Source: Ampelocalamus luodianensis (lineage: Eukaryota > Streptophyta > Magnoliopsida > Poales > Poaceae). From it: 64,000 bases of DNA. This document shows, in pieces, positions 1-12,508 of this stretch. How positions within the stretch are numbered: position 1 is the first letter of the stretch; each line of letters starts with the position of its first letter. The notes under the pieces are model-generated. The model was given only the letters and a program-made list of their open reading frames with translations, was not told where the DNA came from and searched no databases. Location: NCBI GenBank assembly GCA_036346255.1, contig CM070633.1:19220001-19284000 (forward strand), in the 5' to 3' direction. A program made the position numbers and the translations under genes.

Positions 1-130
1 TACGACCTATCGTCATCAAAAACAGAGTCCACATCCGGCATATCGTTGACTTCCTCGTCGATGTCATCATTATTAACTTCCTGTATAATCTGCTCTTCAC
101 CGTATTGGTCCAACATGTATACCCTTTTTG
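1..130 (-). other. Possible acidic coding remnant at window edge
   Basis: On the minus strand the first 130 bases read as a stop-free, Asp/Glu-rich stretch (for example EEQIIQEVNNDDIDEEV) running off the window edge. It could be the end of a CACTA transposase-type gene transcribed leftwards, opposite to the Ulp1-like gene. I do not recognise a family signature, and a 130-base open stretch can arise by chance. Confidence 0.2.
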
Positions 131-787
131 AAACCCTTGAATCAAGTGCCCTACGATCTGCGCGGGTTGTTAAAAATCTTGATTATCGCAATCAATGCAT
201 GGGCAAGTACATAAATTCTATCCCTTATTCAAAGATATCCGCTCGCGGCTCTTTTAAAAGCAATCACGCCATTAATGTACTCTTCACTCACAGTTCGCAC
301 CGTACATCGATTCGGTCCATCTACGCTACACATGTAACAATTAGTAGTGTTAAATTATATTAATAAGCTGCAAATACGTTACTCCTCCTATTAATCGCAA
401 ATCGTTACTCCTCCTATTAAGCAAATATAAAGAGTTAAAGATCGTTACCCTCGGAGCTCACGACGAAAATTCCTAATATCCCATGAGATTCCTCACCGTC
501 CTTCTCCTTGGGCCAATGAGCAGGCAAGAGAGCCACAATAAATACACCAGCCTTATCCCACTCACAAAAACACTCATTCACAACACCCAAACCGAGAGCT
601 ACCACCAAAGCCAAGCCTCACAAAGCAAGCATGCATGCAAGCCAAATGACCATAAGTTGCTAGGGCAACCCACAACCAAGAACAAGGCAAGCCAAATAAA
701 CAAGCCTCCTACAGCCAACACAGAGCAAAGCTTCTCAAGCCCCTCTATTCCAAAGAAGAGATCAGAGGCGCTAGGGCAGGGGGCCTC
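131..787. other. CACTA interior, no recognisable gene
   Basis: The sequence is AT-rich and then becomes A/C-rich. A short direct repeat (GTTACTCCTCCTATTAA) occurs twice near 379-417. The open stretch at 483-806 on the plus strand runs into the solo LTR and is low-complexity, so I do not call it a gene. After removal of the solo LTR, this segment joins 4940, where a minus-strand TATA-like box lies, so it could be the 5' part of a leftward transcript. Bases 783-787 (GCCTC) are the left target duplication of the solo LTR. Confidence 0.4.
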
Positions 788-3700
788 TGTAACAGCCCTA
801 ATTTAGGATTTGTATTTCAAATGTGAAATTTTGAGGGGAAATAAAAACTTTTGTTGTCTCATCAAATCATTTGGAAGATTTCCAAATTTTCCCTAGCAAT
901 TTCCATTTTCTAGAATTAAATTCTTGTGAATGGAAATTGTTGTCAGCAAATTCTTAGCTTTTAAACTTGTGATCATCCTCTGAAATTATTTTTCCTAGCA
1001 TCTTGATCATCCTATCTACCTCCCTGAATTATTTCACAATTTTTAGATTTTAGTTGCTATTTCAAATGCCCAAGTCAAACCAGTTTAGAAATCTGGTCAA
1101 ACCCTTAGGCAGCAGCTTGTGAATTTTATTGGGAGAAATCTGGTGCATAAAAACTCCTGGAAAAATTTCACAAGGTGGTCCTCTATTCCAGTTAGCTTCC
1201 ATAAAAATTTCGAAATTTTTGGAGCCCTGGAGCTAGCTCTAAAAATTTCCCAAAATTTCTCTGTCTTTTAAATCGAATTCTGAAAACACTGTTTGTCGGG
1301 CCCGAACCACACTTGGGCTCGAGTCCGACCGCACTAATGGACTCGGTCGCGTCAACTAATCGCACCGCCCGAGTCCAATCAATCGTGACCGTCCGATGAA
1401 GATCGAGCGATCACGCGTCGCGTCGCAACCGACTGTCAGAATGCATACACCGATCTCGGCCGTCCATTAGCGATCGAGCGGTCGACATCTTTCCGATCGA
1501 GTCGAACCACCGGTTTGCGCCGCACCCAACTCGGCTCGCGCTCGTTACTTTCGCGTGACTTGTGGGCCATCCTGCCGGTCATTCCGCCACGTCACTTTGC
1601 GGCTCGGCGCACCGCTTCGCCACAAGCGCTCGTCGGCTCGCCGCCTGCATGCACGCTGCCACCTCGCCTCACCGGTCTTTTCACCGCCCACCGCCTCACC
1701 TCGCTGCCTCCGCCTGCTCCTACAAAAGCCCACGAGGGTTTTCCCTACCTCGTTTTCGTCTCCATTGCCTTTCTTCTCCACTGAGCTCCAGGAGCCGTGA
1801 GCGCCGCTGCGACGCCCCGGCGTTCTCGCCGCTCCGGTGATCTCGAGAGCACGGCGACCGCGTCACGGCATGTTCCACATCCCTGGGAAGTAAACCCCTC
1901 AAGGAATTTCGGGTTTCATCGTCTGTGGAGCTGCGCGTGGACTTTCTTCTCCAAGTCCGGCCGAAACCGCCCTTTCCGCCGCCGGGTCTTCTCTGGTGAG
2001 CTCCAACTCGATTCCTTGCTTGGTGAGCATCACCTGGACTCCACCTTTCTTCTCCACTCTCTCACTCGTCCTCTCGTTCACCCCAGGCTCCTGTCACCGT
2101 TGATCGCCTTGCGCCGCCGCGGGCTCGTCGCCGAGCCACTCCGGTGCCTCTCGTCGTCGCCAGCACACCGGTGAGTTCTGGTAACTCATCGATGCCCACG
2201 CGCGCTAATTCTTGTTGTCTACCTCTGGTGCAGCCACACCTTGTCACCCCACTGCCGCGCCGCGTGCTCGTCGCTGCGCCACCTCGGTGCATCTCCGCCG
2301 CCGCGACCACCCTTAGCTTCAAAGCAACCTCAGGCGACCCATTTTGGCCGTCGCGACGGCCGCGCCGCCACTCCTTCGCCGGCGGCGATTTGAGTCTAGA
2401 GCAGCCCGATCCTCTGTTCTTTGTTGTGTTCCTCTGCATGCATCGGCGGTGGGGCCTCCTTCAAAACCAGTTCTTTAGTCTCTAATCATGATTAGGAATG
2501 TTCTTGATTCACTCTCATGCTTGATTAAAAGTTGGGTTTGGAAGTTTGAAAGTATTATAGTTCTAGTTCTCTGTATGTTTCTATGTTGTCGTTTATTACA
2601 TTTGTCGATGGCGAAAATTGGTATCATGCTTGCTATTAGGTTTTGTTAAACTTGATGTCTCCTTTGGTTGTGGTGGTTAGCCTGAAATCGCTTAGTTAGT
2701 ATCTTTAAGTTTCTAAGCTCTTGTGGTCATGTTTGATCATAAGGGATAGTTAGTATTCATTTTATTGTCTCTGCATCTTGATTTATCAAGGCAAGAAGAT
2801 TTGGTGTAATAGCATGTGAATTGTGTTAACCTTACAAAATGTTGGCATGTTGCTTAGGTGTGTTAGTAGCTGAATTTTATTAAAGCCCAAACTTATTTAG
2901 AACTTTGTTTAGCATCTCATAGTTGGATACTTGGTGGTTAGTGTTGTCAATAGCTTTTTGTAGGTTACGTAATATCACTAATAATGGTTGAGTTAGAGAA
3001 ACTAGCTGTTTTGAGATATTAACTTGATGATTAAATAATAGATGTGCACACAATCACCATCAAAGTCTGTCCAATGTTTAAATCATATAAGAAGAGTGAT
3101 TTTGTGGTTAGCCTGATAATAAGTGAGTGGATAGATCAATCACTTGAAAGTATGTCTTTTGAAGCATCCTTGTAGATTAATTGTTACTCCTTTTGTGTTG
3201 GTCTAACCTCTGTGTATAAATTGGTGTTTGTGTTTGATTATTGAGTTTTGCGGTGTTATTCGCTCTTATTATTTGTTTTGTTCAATCGTTAGGATTCGAT
3301 ATTTGCGGCAACCCCGAGAACGATCCTCCGCAACAACTTGAGCAACAGCAGCCAGGCAAGCAGTTTGATCATGTTTATCCCAGTATTTTAAAGTCTAATA
3401 TTTAGTTTCAACTGTATGTATGCATCGCTTAATTTGTGTTAAAGCGCTTAGTTAAAACCGTAGCTGCATATCTTGTGAGGTGAAATGTTGATCTCTACTA
3501 CCGAGCCTAGGTTACTAGCTGTGATTAGAGTTCGTTGGATGAACTCTTATCACTTAGTAGATGCGAGTTGATTGCTTAGCCATGCTTAGTTTCCGGTAGA
3601 CTTGGCGATCATCGACTTAGTCGATGATCTTGATCACATAAAAATTATTCTCGCCCTTATATTCCACTCGTGCTATGTTAATTGCAAAACTAAAACTGAA

Positions 3701-4939
3701 AACAAAAATGATTTAGACGCGGGCACAATGGTAAGATTGGTGTGATCATTGGGTGTATTGGAAAGGTGCCGGGTCAATTAAGGACCGAACATCTTGTGAG
3801 TGAATTTTTATCCATGCATTTCGTGCTAACCACACTAGAGTATATGGGACCTCTCTTGACCTAGTACTTTGGCGTGTATTGGCTCCGGTCGCGGGAGGTC
3901 GCGGGAGGGATGGTGTTGGGAGCATGGTAGTTGTCCAAAAGCTTTATCCCGAGTGGGTAGTTGTCTTTTCGGCTTTACCATGTAAGCGTATGGATTTCTA
4001 TCCATACGAGCGCTCGTAGTTAATACACAATATTGGAAAAAGTCTCGTAGGACTTAGTGTGCTTTTGCATACCTTCGGAAGTGTGCTTTGGCTTAAAGCG
4101 ATGCGAAGTGTGGGTGCGATGGTACACCTGCAGGTTAAAAACTATTCGAATAGCCTCGTCTAGGTGATGGACACGCTTGGGTAAGCTTTTCAAGAGTTAG
4201 ACTACAACATTTAAATTAAAACTTGGCGGGTGGTACGAATCTGGGATTCGTGCTATTGTTGTGGTGACTATTGGGATAGTCACTTCTAGGTTGTTTATCT
4301 TTCGCTTTTGTTATTAATATCTTTACTGTTATTTCAATCTTAAAAATGAATTGCAAACTTGCCTTTAAAACTCAGATTACCTTATTACAAATGAAAATTG
4401 GCTTTATGCAAATGAAACATATGGCCTCCACCAAATAAGCCTGCATGTAGCTTATGGACAGGTCTGCTAGTTCACACGACAGTCTTGCGGGTACAAAGAC
4501 AATCTTTGTACTCAGGTGCTTTGCTTAATGTTTTGTTGCAGAGGAAGAAGGTGAGCCCCAAGGGCCTCACTTCGTGAGTGTGTTGCCGTTTAGTGGACGA
4601 CTAGACTTGGCGGTCGGTCGGATGCCTTGTGGGTTGGAGGCACGCGATTGGCTTTGTTTATAGCCATCTTATGGCACTTTGCTTCACTATCGTTCTTGTT
4701 TATTTTTGTATCTTGGCACATCGGCCCTTGTGCGTAATAACTCTTCTATTTGTTTATCTTCCGTTTGGTAGTGTGGTGTTTGGACTCTATGTTTGGAATG
4801 GAGTTGATGTCTAATTTTGTAACGGGTGTATATCGCTTTCAGGAAGTATACATATCTCGAGATCAATTTATTTGATTTGTGATGCTAGGACCAGGTGGTT
4901 GGTTAAGCATTACAAGCCTAATAAATTAGGGTCCTCACA
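788..4939 (+). repeat. Solo LTR of a Tekay-family gypsy element, TSD GCCTC
   Basis: It starts TGTAACAGCCCTAA and ends GGTCCTCACA, and is flanked by the perfect 5-bp duplication GCCTC (783-787 and 4940-4944). It is homologous to the two LTRs of the complete element at 6761-19935 at both ends (788-1290 versus 6761-7263; 3240-4939 versus 9270-10963), but the centre (about 1300-3200) is diverged. Length is 4152 bp. No internal region, primer-binding site or polypurine tract is attached, so it is the product of LTR-LTR recombination. GC-rich overlapping open frames at 1515-2485 have no recognisable protein and are LTR sequence. Confidence 0.9.
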
Positions 4940-4953
4940 GCCTCTGTCGGGTC

Positions 4954-4965
4954 TTTATATTTATA
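4954..4965 (-). promoter_or_regulatory. Minus-strand TATA-like box beside palindrome array
   Basis: Read on the minus strand this is TATAAATATAAA, a good plant TATA element. It lies just downstream (in that orientation) of the palindrome array 4975-5351 and upstream of 783-1 once the solo LTR is removed. It would suit a leftward transcript in the CACTA element. No transcript start can be shown from sequence. Confidence 0.35.
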
Positions 4966-4974
4966 GGGGTGAAA

Positions 4975-5351
4975 TATCACAGATGGTTCTTATTTCCAAC
5001 AAATCGTGATACGAGTATATCACAGACGGTTCTACACAAACCGCCTGCGTGTTGAACTTTAGATGAGACGGCTCCATGTGAAACCGTCTGTGATATACTC
5101 AATATCACAGACGGTTAATAAGTATAACCGTCTGTGATATACTCAAATCACAGACGGTTCTATTAACAAACCGTATGTGATATGGAGTATATCACAGACG
5201 GTTCTCCTTATTAACCGTCTGTGATATGGAGGATATCACAGACGGTTCCACATGGAGCCGTCTGTGATGTTCAACACGAGCGGTTAGTGAGAGGAACCGT
5301 TTGTGATGAGGATATTATCACAGATGGTTCTTTATTCAACCGTCTGTGATA
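4975..5351. repeat. Array A of CACTA subterminal palindromes
   Basis: Tandem small palindromes of the form TATCACAGACGGTT-(loop)-AACCGTCTGTGATA, about eight stems. CACTA transposases bind short repeats near the termini, and the same motif lies next to the real terminus at 24513 and in the MITE at 53217. Here the array is internal, with no CACTA terminus beside it. Motif copies are mostly intact, unlike those in arrays B and C. Confidence 0.85.
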
Positions 5352-6180
5352 GCGTACGGAGCATGCATATGCGCAAATAATTAACAAAATGATTTGCCCA
5401 GTAATAAATAGATGATAAAAAAGACCATATCATCATAGACGATAAAAAAGACCATATCATCACAGACAAAAAGACCATATTTACATCACGCATGGACAAT
5501 AGATCGGCCTTATCGTTTTACATCACGACGATAAAAACGATGGCGATCCTATCTTAGTCTTCAAATCTTCGTGACGCATTCTCGTCGGCTTGGTGGGAGC
5601 GGGATCACCGATCGTCTCACTAAACGCCCCACCGTGACCTTGCACGCTCAATTTCCTCTTGTAGATGTTCGGACTCGTAATCAAGTCCCATATAGCCCGA
5701 GGCCATCAACCCTAGTCTCCACAGTCTCGGCTGGCGGACTCGCTCTCTGCAATGTCGATGTCGTCCTCGACAACTGGGCTGCATCCTCGGTGCGGACCAA
5801 AGAGTTCCATAGGACAATCTCCACGGCGAGGTTTACTCACGGATCTGCCGAGACCTCGACCGTCTGTTGGAGGAGGAGCTCCAATCGACCGATGATCGCC
5901 GTTATGGTCTCGGTAGATGGGAGGGTCTACAACGGATTGCATTGCGAACGGATGCCTTGTTCGCGACATGGGCGAGTTGCGATCGAGAGGTGCGAGTACA
6001 CAACCAAAATGTAGGCCGAGATATGGGACGAGAGAGAAGCCATTTGGAATTTGTGGAGAGATGGGATGATCAAGGAGGTTCGTGAGAAATCCCTTTGATA
6101 AGGGTTGTCTATTTATATAAAAGCTGGAGCAGGAGATGAAGAGACACTCGCGCGGGAGATGAAGGGAATGAGATCCATAG
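5352..6180. other. Unassigned CACTA segment between two palindrome arrays
   Basis: This segment of about 830 bp separates arrays A and B. Near 5425-5480 there is a short direct repeat (AAAAAAGACCATATCATCA). The middle is GC-rich with open frames on both strands (5571-6014 plus, 5712-5969 minus), neither with a recognisable domain. A TATA-like sequence lies at 6111-6122. It may be leader or first-exon sequence of a CACTA gene, but I see no homology that proves it. Confidence 0.4.
6111..6122 (-). promoter_or_regulatory. Minus-strand TATA-like box
   Basis: The minus strand reads TTTTATATAAATAGAC here, close to a canonical plant TATA box. It faces leftward into the open frame at 5969-5712, with array B just upstream. 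The sequence is nearly palindromic, so a plus-strand role is also possible. Confidence 0.3.
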
Positions 6181-6503
6181 CACAGACGGCTCTATGATGG
6201 ATCCGTTTGTGATATATTATCACAGACGGCTCTATTAAAGAACCGTCTGAGATATCCACAATATCACAGACGGCTCTATTTAAGCACCGTCTGTGATAAT
6301 ATCACGACGGTTTGTTTAAAGAAGCGCTGCGAGATAACCTCAATATCACGAGCGGTGCCATTAAAGAACCGTCGTGATATTGAGGATATCTCGACGTTGT
6401 TTAAGCAAACCGTCAGTGATATTATCACGCACGGTGCTTAAATAGAGCCGTCGTGATATTGCGGATATCTCGAGCGGTTCTTTAATAGAGCCGTCTGTGA
6501 TAT
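6181..6503. repeat. Array B of CACTA subterminal palindromes
   Basis: Same palindrome family as array A, starting CACAGACGGCTC and ending GCCGTCTGTGATA. Outer units keep CACAGACGG. Inner units read CACGACGG, CACGAGCGG or CTCGAGCGG, meaning the CAG is replaced by CG or CGAG while the spacing stays similar. No terminal inverted repeat adjoins it, so it too is internal. Confidence 0.8.
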
Positions 6504-6760
6504 TTTTTCAAAGCGCACCTAGGTTTTGCTCTTTACTCGTCACTTCGTCTCCCGGGCCCCTTAGGCTCTCGCGCGCTCTCTCGGCTCCTCTAGGGTTCGC
6601 CCGTTCACCTCCCCGGCCGTAAGACCCGACGCCGCTGCCCCTTCATCGACGACGCTGCCTCCGCCTCGACGCGCGGCCTCCTCCCTCTGCACCGGCCTCC
6701 TCCCCGCGCCGTCCTCCTCCCCGTGTCGGCCGCCTCCCCGCGCCTCTCCCTCCTCCCCGC
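6504..6760 (+). other. GC-rich leader of CACTA gene, split by retrotransposon
   Basis: A pyrimidine- and GC-rich segment with repeats of CTCCTCCCCG, resembling a grass 5' UTR or first exon. The Tekay element at 6761 interrupts it; the continuation is at 19941 (GTCGGCCTCCTCCCC), which has the same composition. Bases 6756-6760 (CCCGC) are the left target duplication. I infer that this is the 5' end of the transposase/Ulp1-type gene further right. Confidence 0.4.
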
Positions 6761-9700
6761 TGTAACAGCCCTAACTTAGGGTTTGTATTTCAAATGTAAA
6801 ATTTTGAGGAGAAATAAAAACTTTTGTTGTCTCATCAAATCATTTGGAAGTTTTCCAAATTTTCCCTAGCAATTTCCATTTTCTAGAATTGAATTCTTGT
6901 GAATGGAAATTGTTGTCAGCAAATTCTTAGCTTTCAAACTTGTGATCATCCTCTGAAATTATTTTTCCTATCATCTTGATCATCCTATCTACCTCCCTGA
7001 ATTATTTCACAATTTTTAGATTTTATTTGCTATTTCAAATGGCCAAGTCAACCCAGTTTGAAAATCTGGTCAAACCTCTGAACAGCAGCTTGTGAATTTT
7101 ATTGGGAGAAATCTAGTACATGAAAACACCTGGAAAAATTACACAAGGTTGTCCTCTTTTCCAGTAAGCTTCCATAAAAATTTTGGAATTTTTGGAGCTC
7201 GGGAACTACCTCTATAAATTCCCCAAACTCTCTCAGCTTTCAAACTCAAAATCAGAAATCACTGTTTGTCGGGCTCGAACCCGAGCCCGACTCAAATCCG
7301 ACCGCACCTAAATGGCTCGGTCGCACCGCCTAACTGCACAACATGAGCCCGATCATTGTTGACCGTCCGATGCAGATCGTGCGGCCCGCGTGCGTCGAAT
7401 CAACCGACCTGTCCAAATGCATACATCAATCTCGACCGTTCATCTTAGATCCAACGGTCGATACATTCTTGATCGAGTCTAACCAAGCGTTCGCGCCGCA
7501 CGGACCCGACTCGAGCCGTTTGCCACCGTCGCTGACGTGTGGGCCCCACCTGTCAGTATCGCCCTCGTCTTCTCCGCACATCACCGGAGCTCGCGGCCGC
7601 TCGCGCATGCATGCCACGCAGCTCGTCGCTGCCACGTCGTGGACGCGTGTCGCCTCCGGAGAATCGCCAGGAGCTCACCTATCTCTTTAGGTCACCCATT
7701 CGTCCTCGCGTGCATTCTCGTGCATTCTCCGCCCAAATTTTCATCTCGGCCGGAGAAGAACCCGAGCGTAGCGCCGCCGTATCGGAGCCGCCCTCGAGCC
7801 CGCGACCGCACCATCGTGATCCTTGCTCGACGCCGCCTCCATTTTGCCCAGCCCGGATCATTGTCGTGCACTGTATCACCAGAAGCAAGTTCATCGTCTC
7901 CGCCTCCGGTGATCTTGGTCCTGTAAGCCTTCTGGCGTTCTAGTGAGTATCATGCCTCGGCGTTTGGTTCCTTAGGATCGCACTGATGCACTGAATCTAA
8001 TGGTGACTTCGTTTCCATCTTTGGTGCACCATTGAGGCTGTGCGACCCCTTCTTCTCCAAGTGCGGTGATTCATCGCCGCGGCGTTTCCGGCCACGTCTG
8101 TGCTCCATCGTCGTCTTGATCGTGGGCGAAACCTTCCTGGAGTCAAGGCGGAGCTGAGGCGCACTTTCCGGAGCCTTCTAGAAGCCTGTAGCGTTCGCGC
8201 CGTGGGGGCCGTGTCTTCTTCTCCGCCTCGATTCGCGCGCTTCGCCGCGGCGTCCTCGTGAGTCGCGTCGCCGTCATCGAGTTCGCAAGGTCCTAGCGAA
8301 CTTGTAGGTATACCCCTTTTGCCCTGAGACCCTCTGGTTAGCTAGATCAGTTGCGCGGCCGCGCCGCCGTTTCCATGGTCGCCGGTGAGCCGCCGGCAGC
8401 GTTAAGGTCTAACCCTACTCTTTAGTGCTAATCGTCTTTTAGTCAGTATCACTGCCTTGTGGGCCTCTCTCTGGTTAATCGCGTTTAGAGAATCTTTAAT
8501 CCAGCATTATTTGTTCTCTGAGTCGCTGTCATGTGGGTCCATGCTGTCAGTTGGCGGTTGTGTAGCTTTGATACTACGTTTTCTCGGCTGAGAAGCGTTT
8601 TTCTCTGTGAGTATATGTTAGAAGTACACTTTGGTAAGTCAAAGACGTATTCTTAGAATACGCCTTCGACATCACTTTCGTGGCGGGTGTCACAGTCAAG
8701 ACTTTGTGAGCCCGCCGATCGATGTCAGGGCTAGTTGGCGGTGGGTAGAAGAAGGAATAAATGCTTTAGTATTTCTGTAATGTTTTTCTGTTGCACTGTT
8801 AATTCATTTAAACTTGGAAAATTCGTAACTAATTCAATTTATCTCCAATTCGCATGAAACCAGTGCTGATAATTTTCATTTTAAATGTATTATTTACTAA
8901 AATTAATTTTAATCTTGTCTCTGTTAGCAAAAATCTGTTAAATGATTAAATGATGTATTATGCATTTTTCAAAGTTAGAAAATTCATATCTTTTTCAATA
9001 ATCGTCCAAATCCAGTAAATCCAATTCTGTAAATTTTCATTTTTAGTGCACTAATTATCAGGATAGATTTTAGATACTGTTTCTGTTATTAAAATTTTGC
9101 TAAGTATTTAACTAGTGCTTTAATGTGAATGTTAGCTTAGGAAATTGCTAGAAAATTCATCACCACTTCAAATAATTATTTCCCTCTCTCTAAAATATGT
9201 TAGAACCTGCTTAGGTTGCTGTGTGAGTTTTGGTATGTTTTGTTGTTGTTACATGTTTGAGTTTGGTCGGTGTTATTCGTTCTTATTCGCTGTTTTGTTC
9301 AATCGTTAGGCTTCGATATTTGCGGTAACCCTGAGAACGACCCTCCGCAACAAATTGAGCAACAGCTGACCTGTGCAAGCGTTTGATCATTTTATCCCAG
9401 TATTTTAAAGTCTAATATTTTGTTTCAACTGTATGTATGCATCGCTTATTTTGTGTTAAATTGGTTAGTTAAACCTTTAGATGCATAATCTGTAGGTAAA
9501 TAATTGTCCTCTACTACACGAGCCTAGGTTATTTGTTTGTGATTAGAGTTATTTGGATGAGCTCGTCACTTAGTAGATTACGAGTTCGGTTGCTTAGCCA
9601 TGCTTAGCTACCAGGTAGTTTTGGCGATCATCGACTTAGTCGATGATCTTGATCACATAAAATTATTCTTGTTGTTATATTCCACTCGTGCTATGTTAAT

Positions 9701-10963
9701 TGCAAAACAAAACCGAAAACAAAAATGATTTAGGCGCGCACAACGGTAAGATTGGTGTGATCTGTTGGGTGTGATGGAAAGGTGCACAGGTCAATTAAGG
9801 ACCGAACATCTTGTGAGTTCTGTTATCCGAGCATTTCGGCGTGCTAAGCACACTAGAGGTATGGGACCTCTCTTGACCTAGTACTTTGGCGTGTATTGGC
9901 TCGGGTCGTAGGAGGTCGCAGGAGGGATGGAGGTGGGAGCATGGTAGTTGTCAGAAAAGCTTTATCCCGAGTGGGTAGTTGTCTTTTCGGCTTTACCATG
10001 TAGCGTATGGGTTTCTATCCATACGAGCGGCTCGTAGTTAATACACAATATTGGAAAAAGTCTCAGAGGACTTAGCTGTGCGGCATACCTTGGAAGTGTG
10101 CTTTGGCTTAAAGCGATGCGAAGTGTAGATGCGATGGTACACCCTGCAGGTTAAAAACTATTCGAATAGCCTCGCCCTAGGTGATGGACACGCTTGGGTA
10201 AGCTTATCAAGAGTTAGACTACAACATTTAAATTAAAACTTGATGGGTGGTACGAATCGGGATTAGTGCTATTGTTAATGGTGACTATTGGGATAGTCAC
10301 TTCTAGGTTGTTTACCTTTACTCTTTTATTATTATTATCCCATTGTTATTTCAATCCTAAAAATGAATTGCAAACTTGCCTTAAAATGTATTACCTTATT
10401 GCAAATGAAAATTGGCTTTATGCAAGCGAGACATATGGCTTCCACCAAACAAGCTTTGCATGTAGCATATGAGCAGTGTCCTGCTAGTTCACACGTCGGT
10501 CTTGCGGTACAAAGACAATCTTTGTACTCGTGTGCTTTGCTTAATGTTTTGTTGCAGAGGAAGAAGGTGAGCCCCAAGGCCTCACTTACGTGAGTTTGTG
10601 TTGCCGTTTCGTGGGCGACTAGACTTGGCGGTCGGTCGAGATGCCTTGTGGGTTGAAGGCACACCGATTGGCTTTGTTTATAGCCATCTTATGGCACTTT
10701 TGCTTCCATTGTCTTCTCTCTGTTATTTATGTATCTTGTGGCCTGTCGGCCTTTATCCGTAATAACTCTACTATTTGTTTATCTTCCGTTTGGTAGTGTG
10801 GTGTTTGGACTCTATGTTTGGAATGGAATTGATGTCTAATTTTGTAGCAGGGTGTGTATGCTTTGCAGGAAGTATACATACCTCGAGATCAATTTATTTG
10901 ATTTGTGATGCTAGGACCGGTGGTTGGTTAAGCATTACAAGTCAAATAAATTGGAGTCCTCAA
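6761..10963 (+). repeat. 5' LTR of the Tekay element
   Basis: About 4.2 kb, colinear with the 3' LTR at 15788-19935. It starts TGTAACAGCC and ends GAGTCCTCA, without the final CA seen in the 3' copy (CCTCACA). Differences from the 3' LTR are largely one- or two-base changes at CAG, CTG or CCG sites. GC-rich open frames around 7343-7943 are LTR sequence and not genes. Confidence 0.92.
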
Positions 10964-10966
10964 AGT

Positions 10967-10978
10967 TGGTATCGAGCC
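10967..10978 (+). other. Primer-binding site (initiator tRNA-Met type)
   Basis: TGGTATCGAGCC follows the 5' LTR. The usual plant gypsy site complementary to initiator tRNA-Met reads TGGTATCAGAGCC, as at 46874 and on the minus strand at 42139-42151. This copy lacks an A, so CAG reads as CG. Confidence 0.75.
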
Positions 10979-11393
10979 ATTCGACCAGTAATAACAAGCA
11001 TAGTCGTCCTTAGGATATTTTGAAAAAGCTTAATTTCAAAGTATAAAAGGGTTTATGAAAACCTAAATGATTCTCAGATTTTACTCCTTACCTATCTCAC
11101 CTTCTACTCTCATCTTACTCTAATTTGAGTTTAAAACTTGGTTCCTCTCTTTCCTTTCAAAGATAGTTACTACCGGTAGAATCGGTCTTTGGGAGAACCA
11201 TAGAGAATTAGTCTAATTAAAAGTTGTGGGGGTATAAGGGTAAGGTATGTATGAGTTTGCTAAGTGTCTGATTTTTGTCAATTGGTTTTGTAACTTAAAA
11301 GTCTTGTGTTTGTTTTGTGCTGTTAGTAAGTTATTTGCAGTGGGTTGTCGACTTTGTGTTCCGGCTATTGTTAACTTGTCTTAGTGAAGCAGG
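10979..11393 (+). other. Leader between primer-binding site and gag
   Basis: About 415 bp of noncoding leader with no open frame above noise. No homologue of the orf0 found at 41305-41938 is present. Confidence 0.5.
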
Positions 11394-12508
11394 ATGGCGG
11401 AAGAACGCGTGGCGATCGGCCATGGTGGTCATGATGAGGAGCTTCCCCTCCCGACCATGGTGAGGTTCTCGCTCGATCGAGCGAAACCGCATGGACAGAC
11501 AGCGCATCTTGGAGGTTATTGCTAGGAATACCTCCACTCCTGCCGGTGGTGGCGGCCACCAGACTCGCGGGGACTTGCAGAGTTTCCTCCGTACGCAGCC
11601 GCCGACTTTCTCCCGCTCTGAGGACCCTCTCGATGCGGATGATTGGCTGCGCATGGTTGGCGAAAGTTCAACATAGCTCGATGCGAGCACAGGATAAGGC
11701 ACTCTTCGCGTCCCACCCGGCTTGAGGGCGCGGCACTCTCATGGTGGGAGAACTATCTCGCCATGCGACCCGCGCGCCATGTGGTCGCGTGGAAGGAGTT
11801 CGATCGACTTTTCGTCGGGCCCACATCACGATGGCACGATGAAGTCAAGAAGAAGGAGTTCCTCGCGCTCAAGCAAGGGCGCAAGTGCGTGACGGAGTAC
11901 CTATCTGAGTTCAATCATTTGGCTCGTTATGCTCCGAGGAGGTGGCCTCAAATGAGGCTAAGCGGGAGAAGTTTATGGATGGCTTGTCCGAGGAGCTGCG
12001 GGACAAGCTATCTATTGTGGACTTCTCGACTTTGAGCCTTGGTAGATAAGGCCATTGTTCTTGAGCATAAGGCAAAGGCATGGCGAGTCATAGCGCAAAT
12101 GGGAGGCGCATTAGTCTACTCACACCGGCCTCACTGCGTCCTCGGTGGGCGGCACTGATGGCCCGTTCTTTTGCTCCACCGGCGCCGAGGCCATCCGCAC
12201 CAGCTCCTCGTCCACCGCAGCGTGTTTCACCACGTGCGCTGCGATCCAAGCGAGCGGCCTCCGCAATCCGGCGCCGAGGTTACTTGTTTTTATTGCCACA
12301 ACAAGGGCCACTACGCCAACGCTTGCCCTCGAGTGTTGCGGCGACCCCTCGCCCTAATGGAGGGCGCGGCGGGAGTGGTCACCCACGACCAGAAGATTAT
12401 TCGAAGACCTGTGAGTGCGGCGTGGTCGAGTCAACCACCTTTCGGTGAGGAGGCTCGGGGCGCGGATGTCGTGATGGGTACACTTCTTGTTAATTCTCGT
12501 CTGCTGTA
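11394..12508 (+). pseudogene. gag: gag (capsid/nucleocapsid) remnant, frameshifted
   Basis: Gag forms the intracellular virus-like particle and packages element RNA. The likely start is ATG at 11394. Reading frames at 11491-11676 and 11643-12035 overlap in different frames. They carry typical retrotransposon Gag features: RILEVIARNTS, QPPTFSRSEDPLDADDWLR, then LEGAALSWWENY and EFLALKQGRKCVTEYLSEF. A CX2CX4HX4C zinc knuckle (CFYCHNKGHYANAC) lies at 12285-12326. At least two frame changes separate the blocks. The GC-rich linker 12040-12280 is poorly conserved. Confidence 0.85.

Noticed and set aside
1515..2485. Several overlapping open frames (up to 125 residues) on both strands
   Set aside because: They lie in the GC-rich centre of a solo LTR bounded by a perfect TSD; open frames on opposite strands follow from base composition, and no domain is recognisable.
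5571..6085. Candidate gene of 147 residues (plus) or 85 residues (minus)
   Set aside because: No recognisable domain on either strand, GC-rich composition, position between two transposon repeat arrays. Kept only as an unassigned segment.
4975..6503. CRISPR-like array of palindromic repeats
   Set aside because: Repeats are palindromes with short irregular loops, match the subterminal repeats of CACTA termini in the same window, and the context is plant transposon DNA with no cas genes.
7343..7943. Open frames of 115-134 residues
   Set aside because: Inside the 5' LTR; a diverged copy in the 3' LTR (16206-16933) has different frame structure, which does not fit protein conservation.
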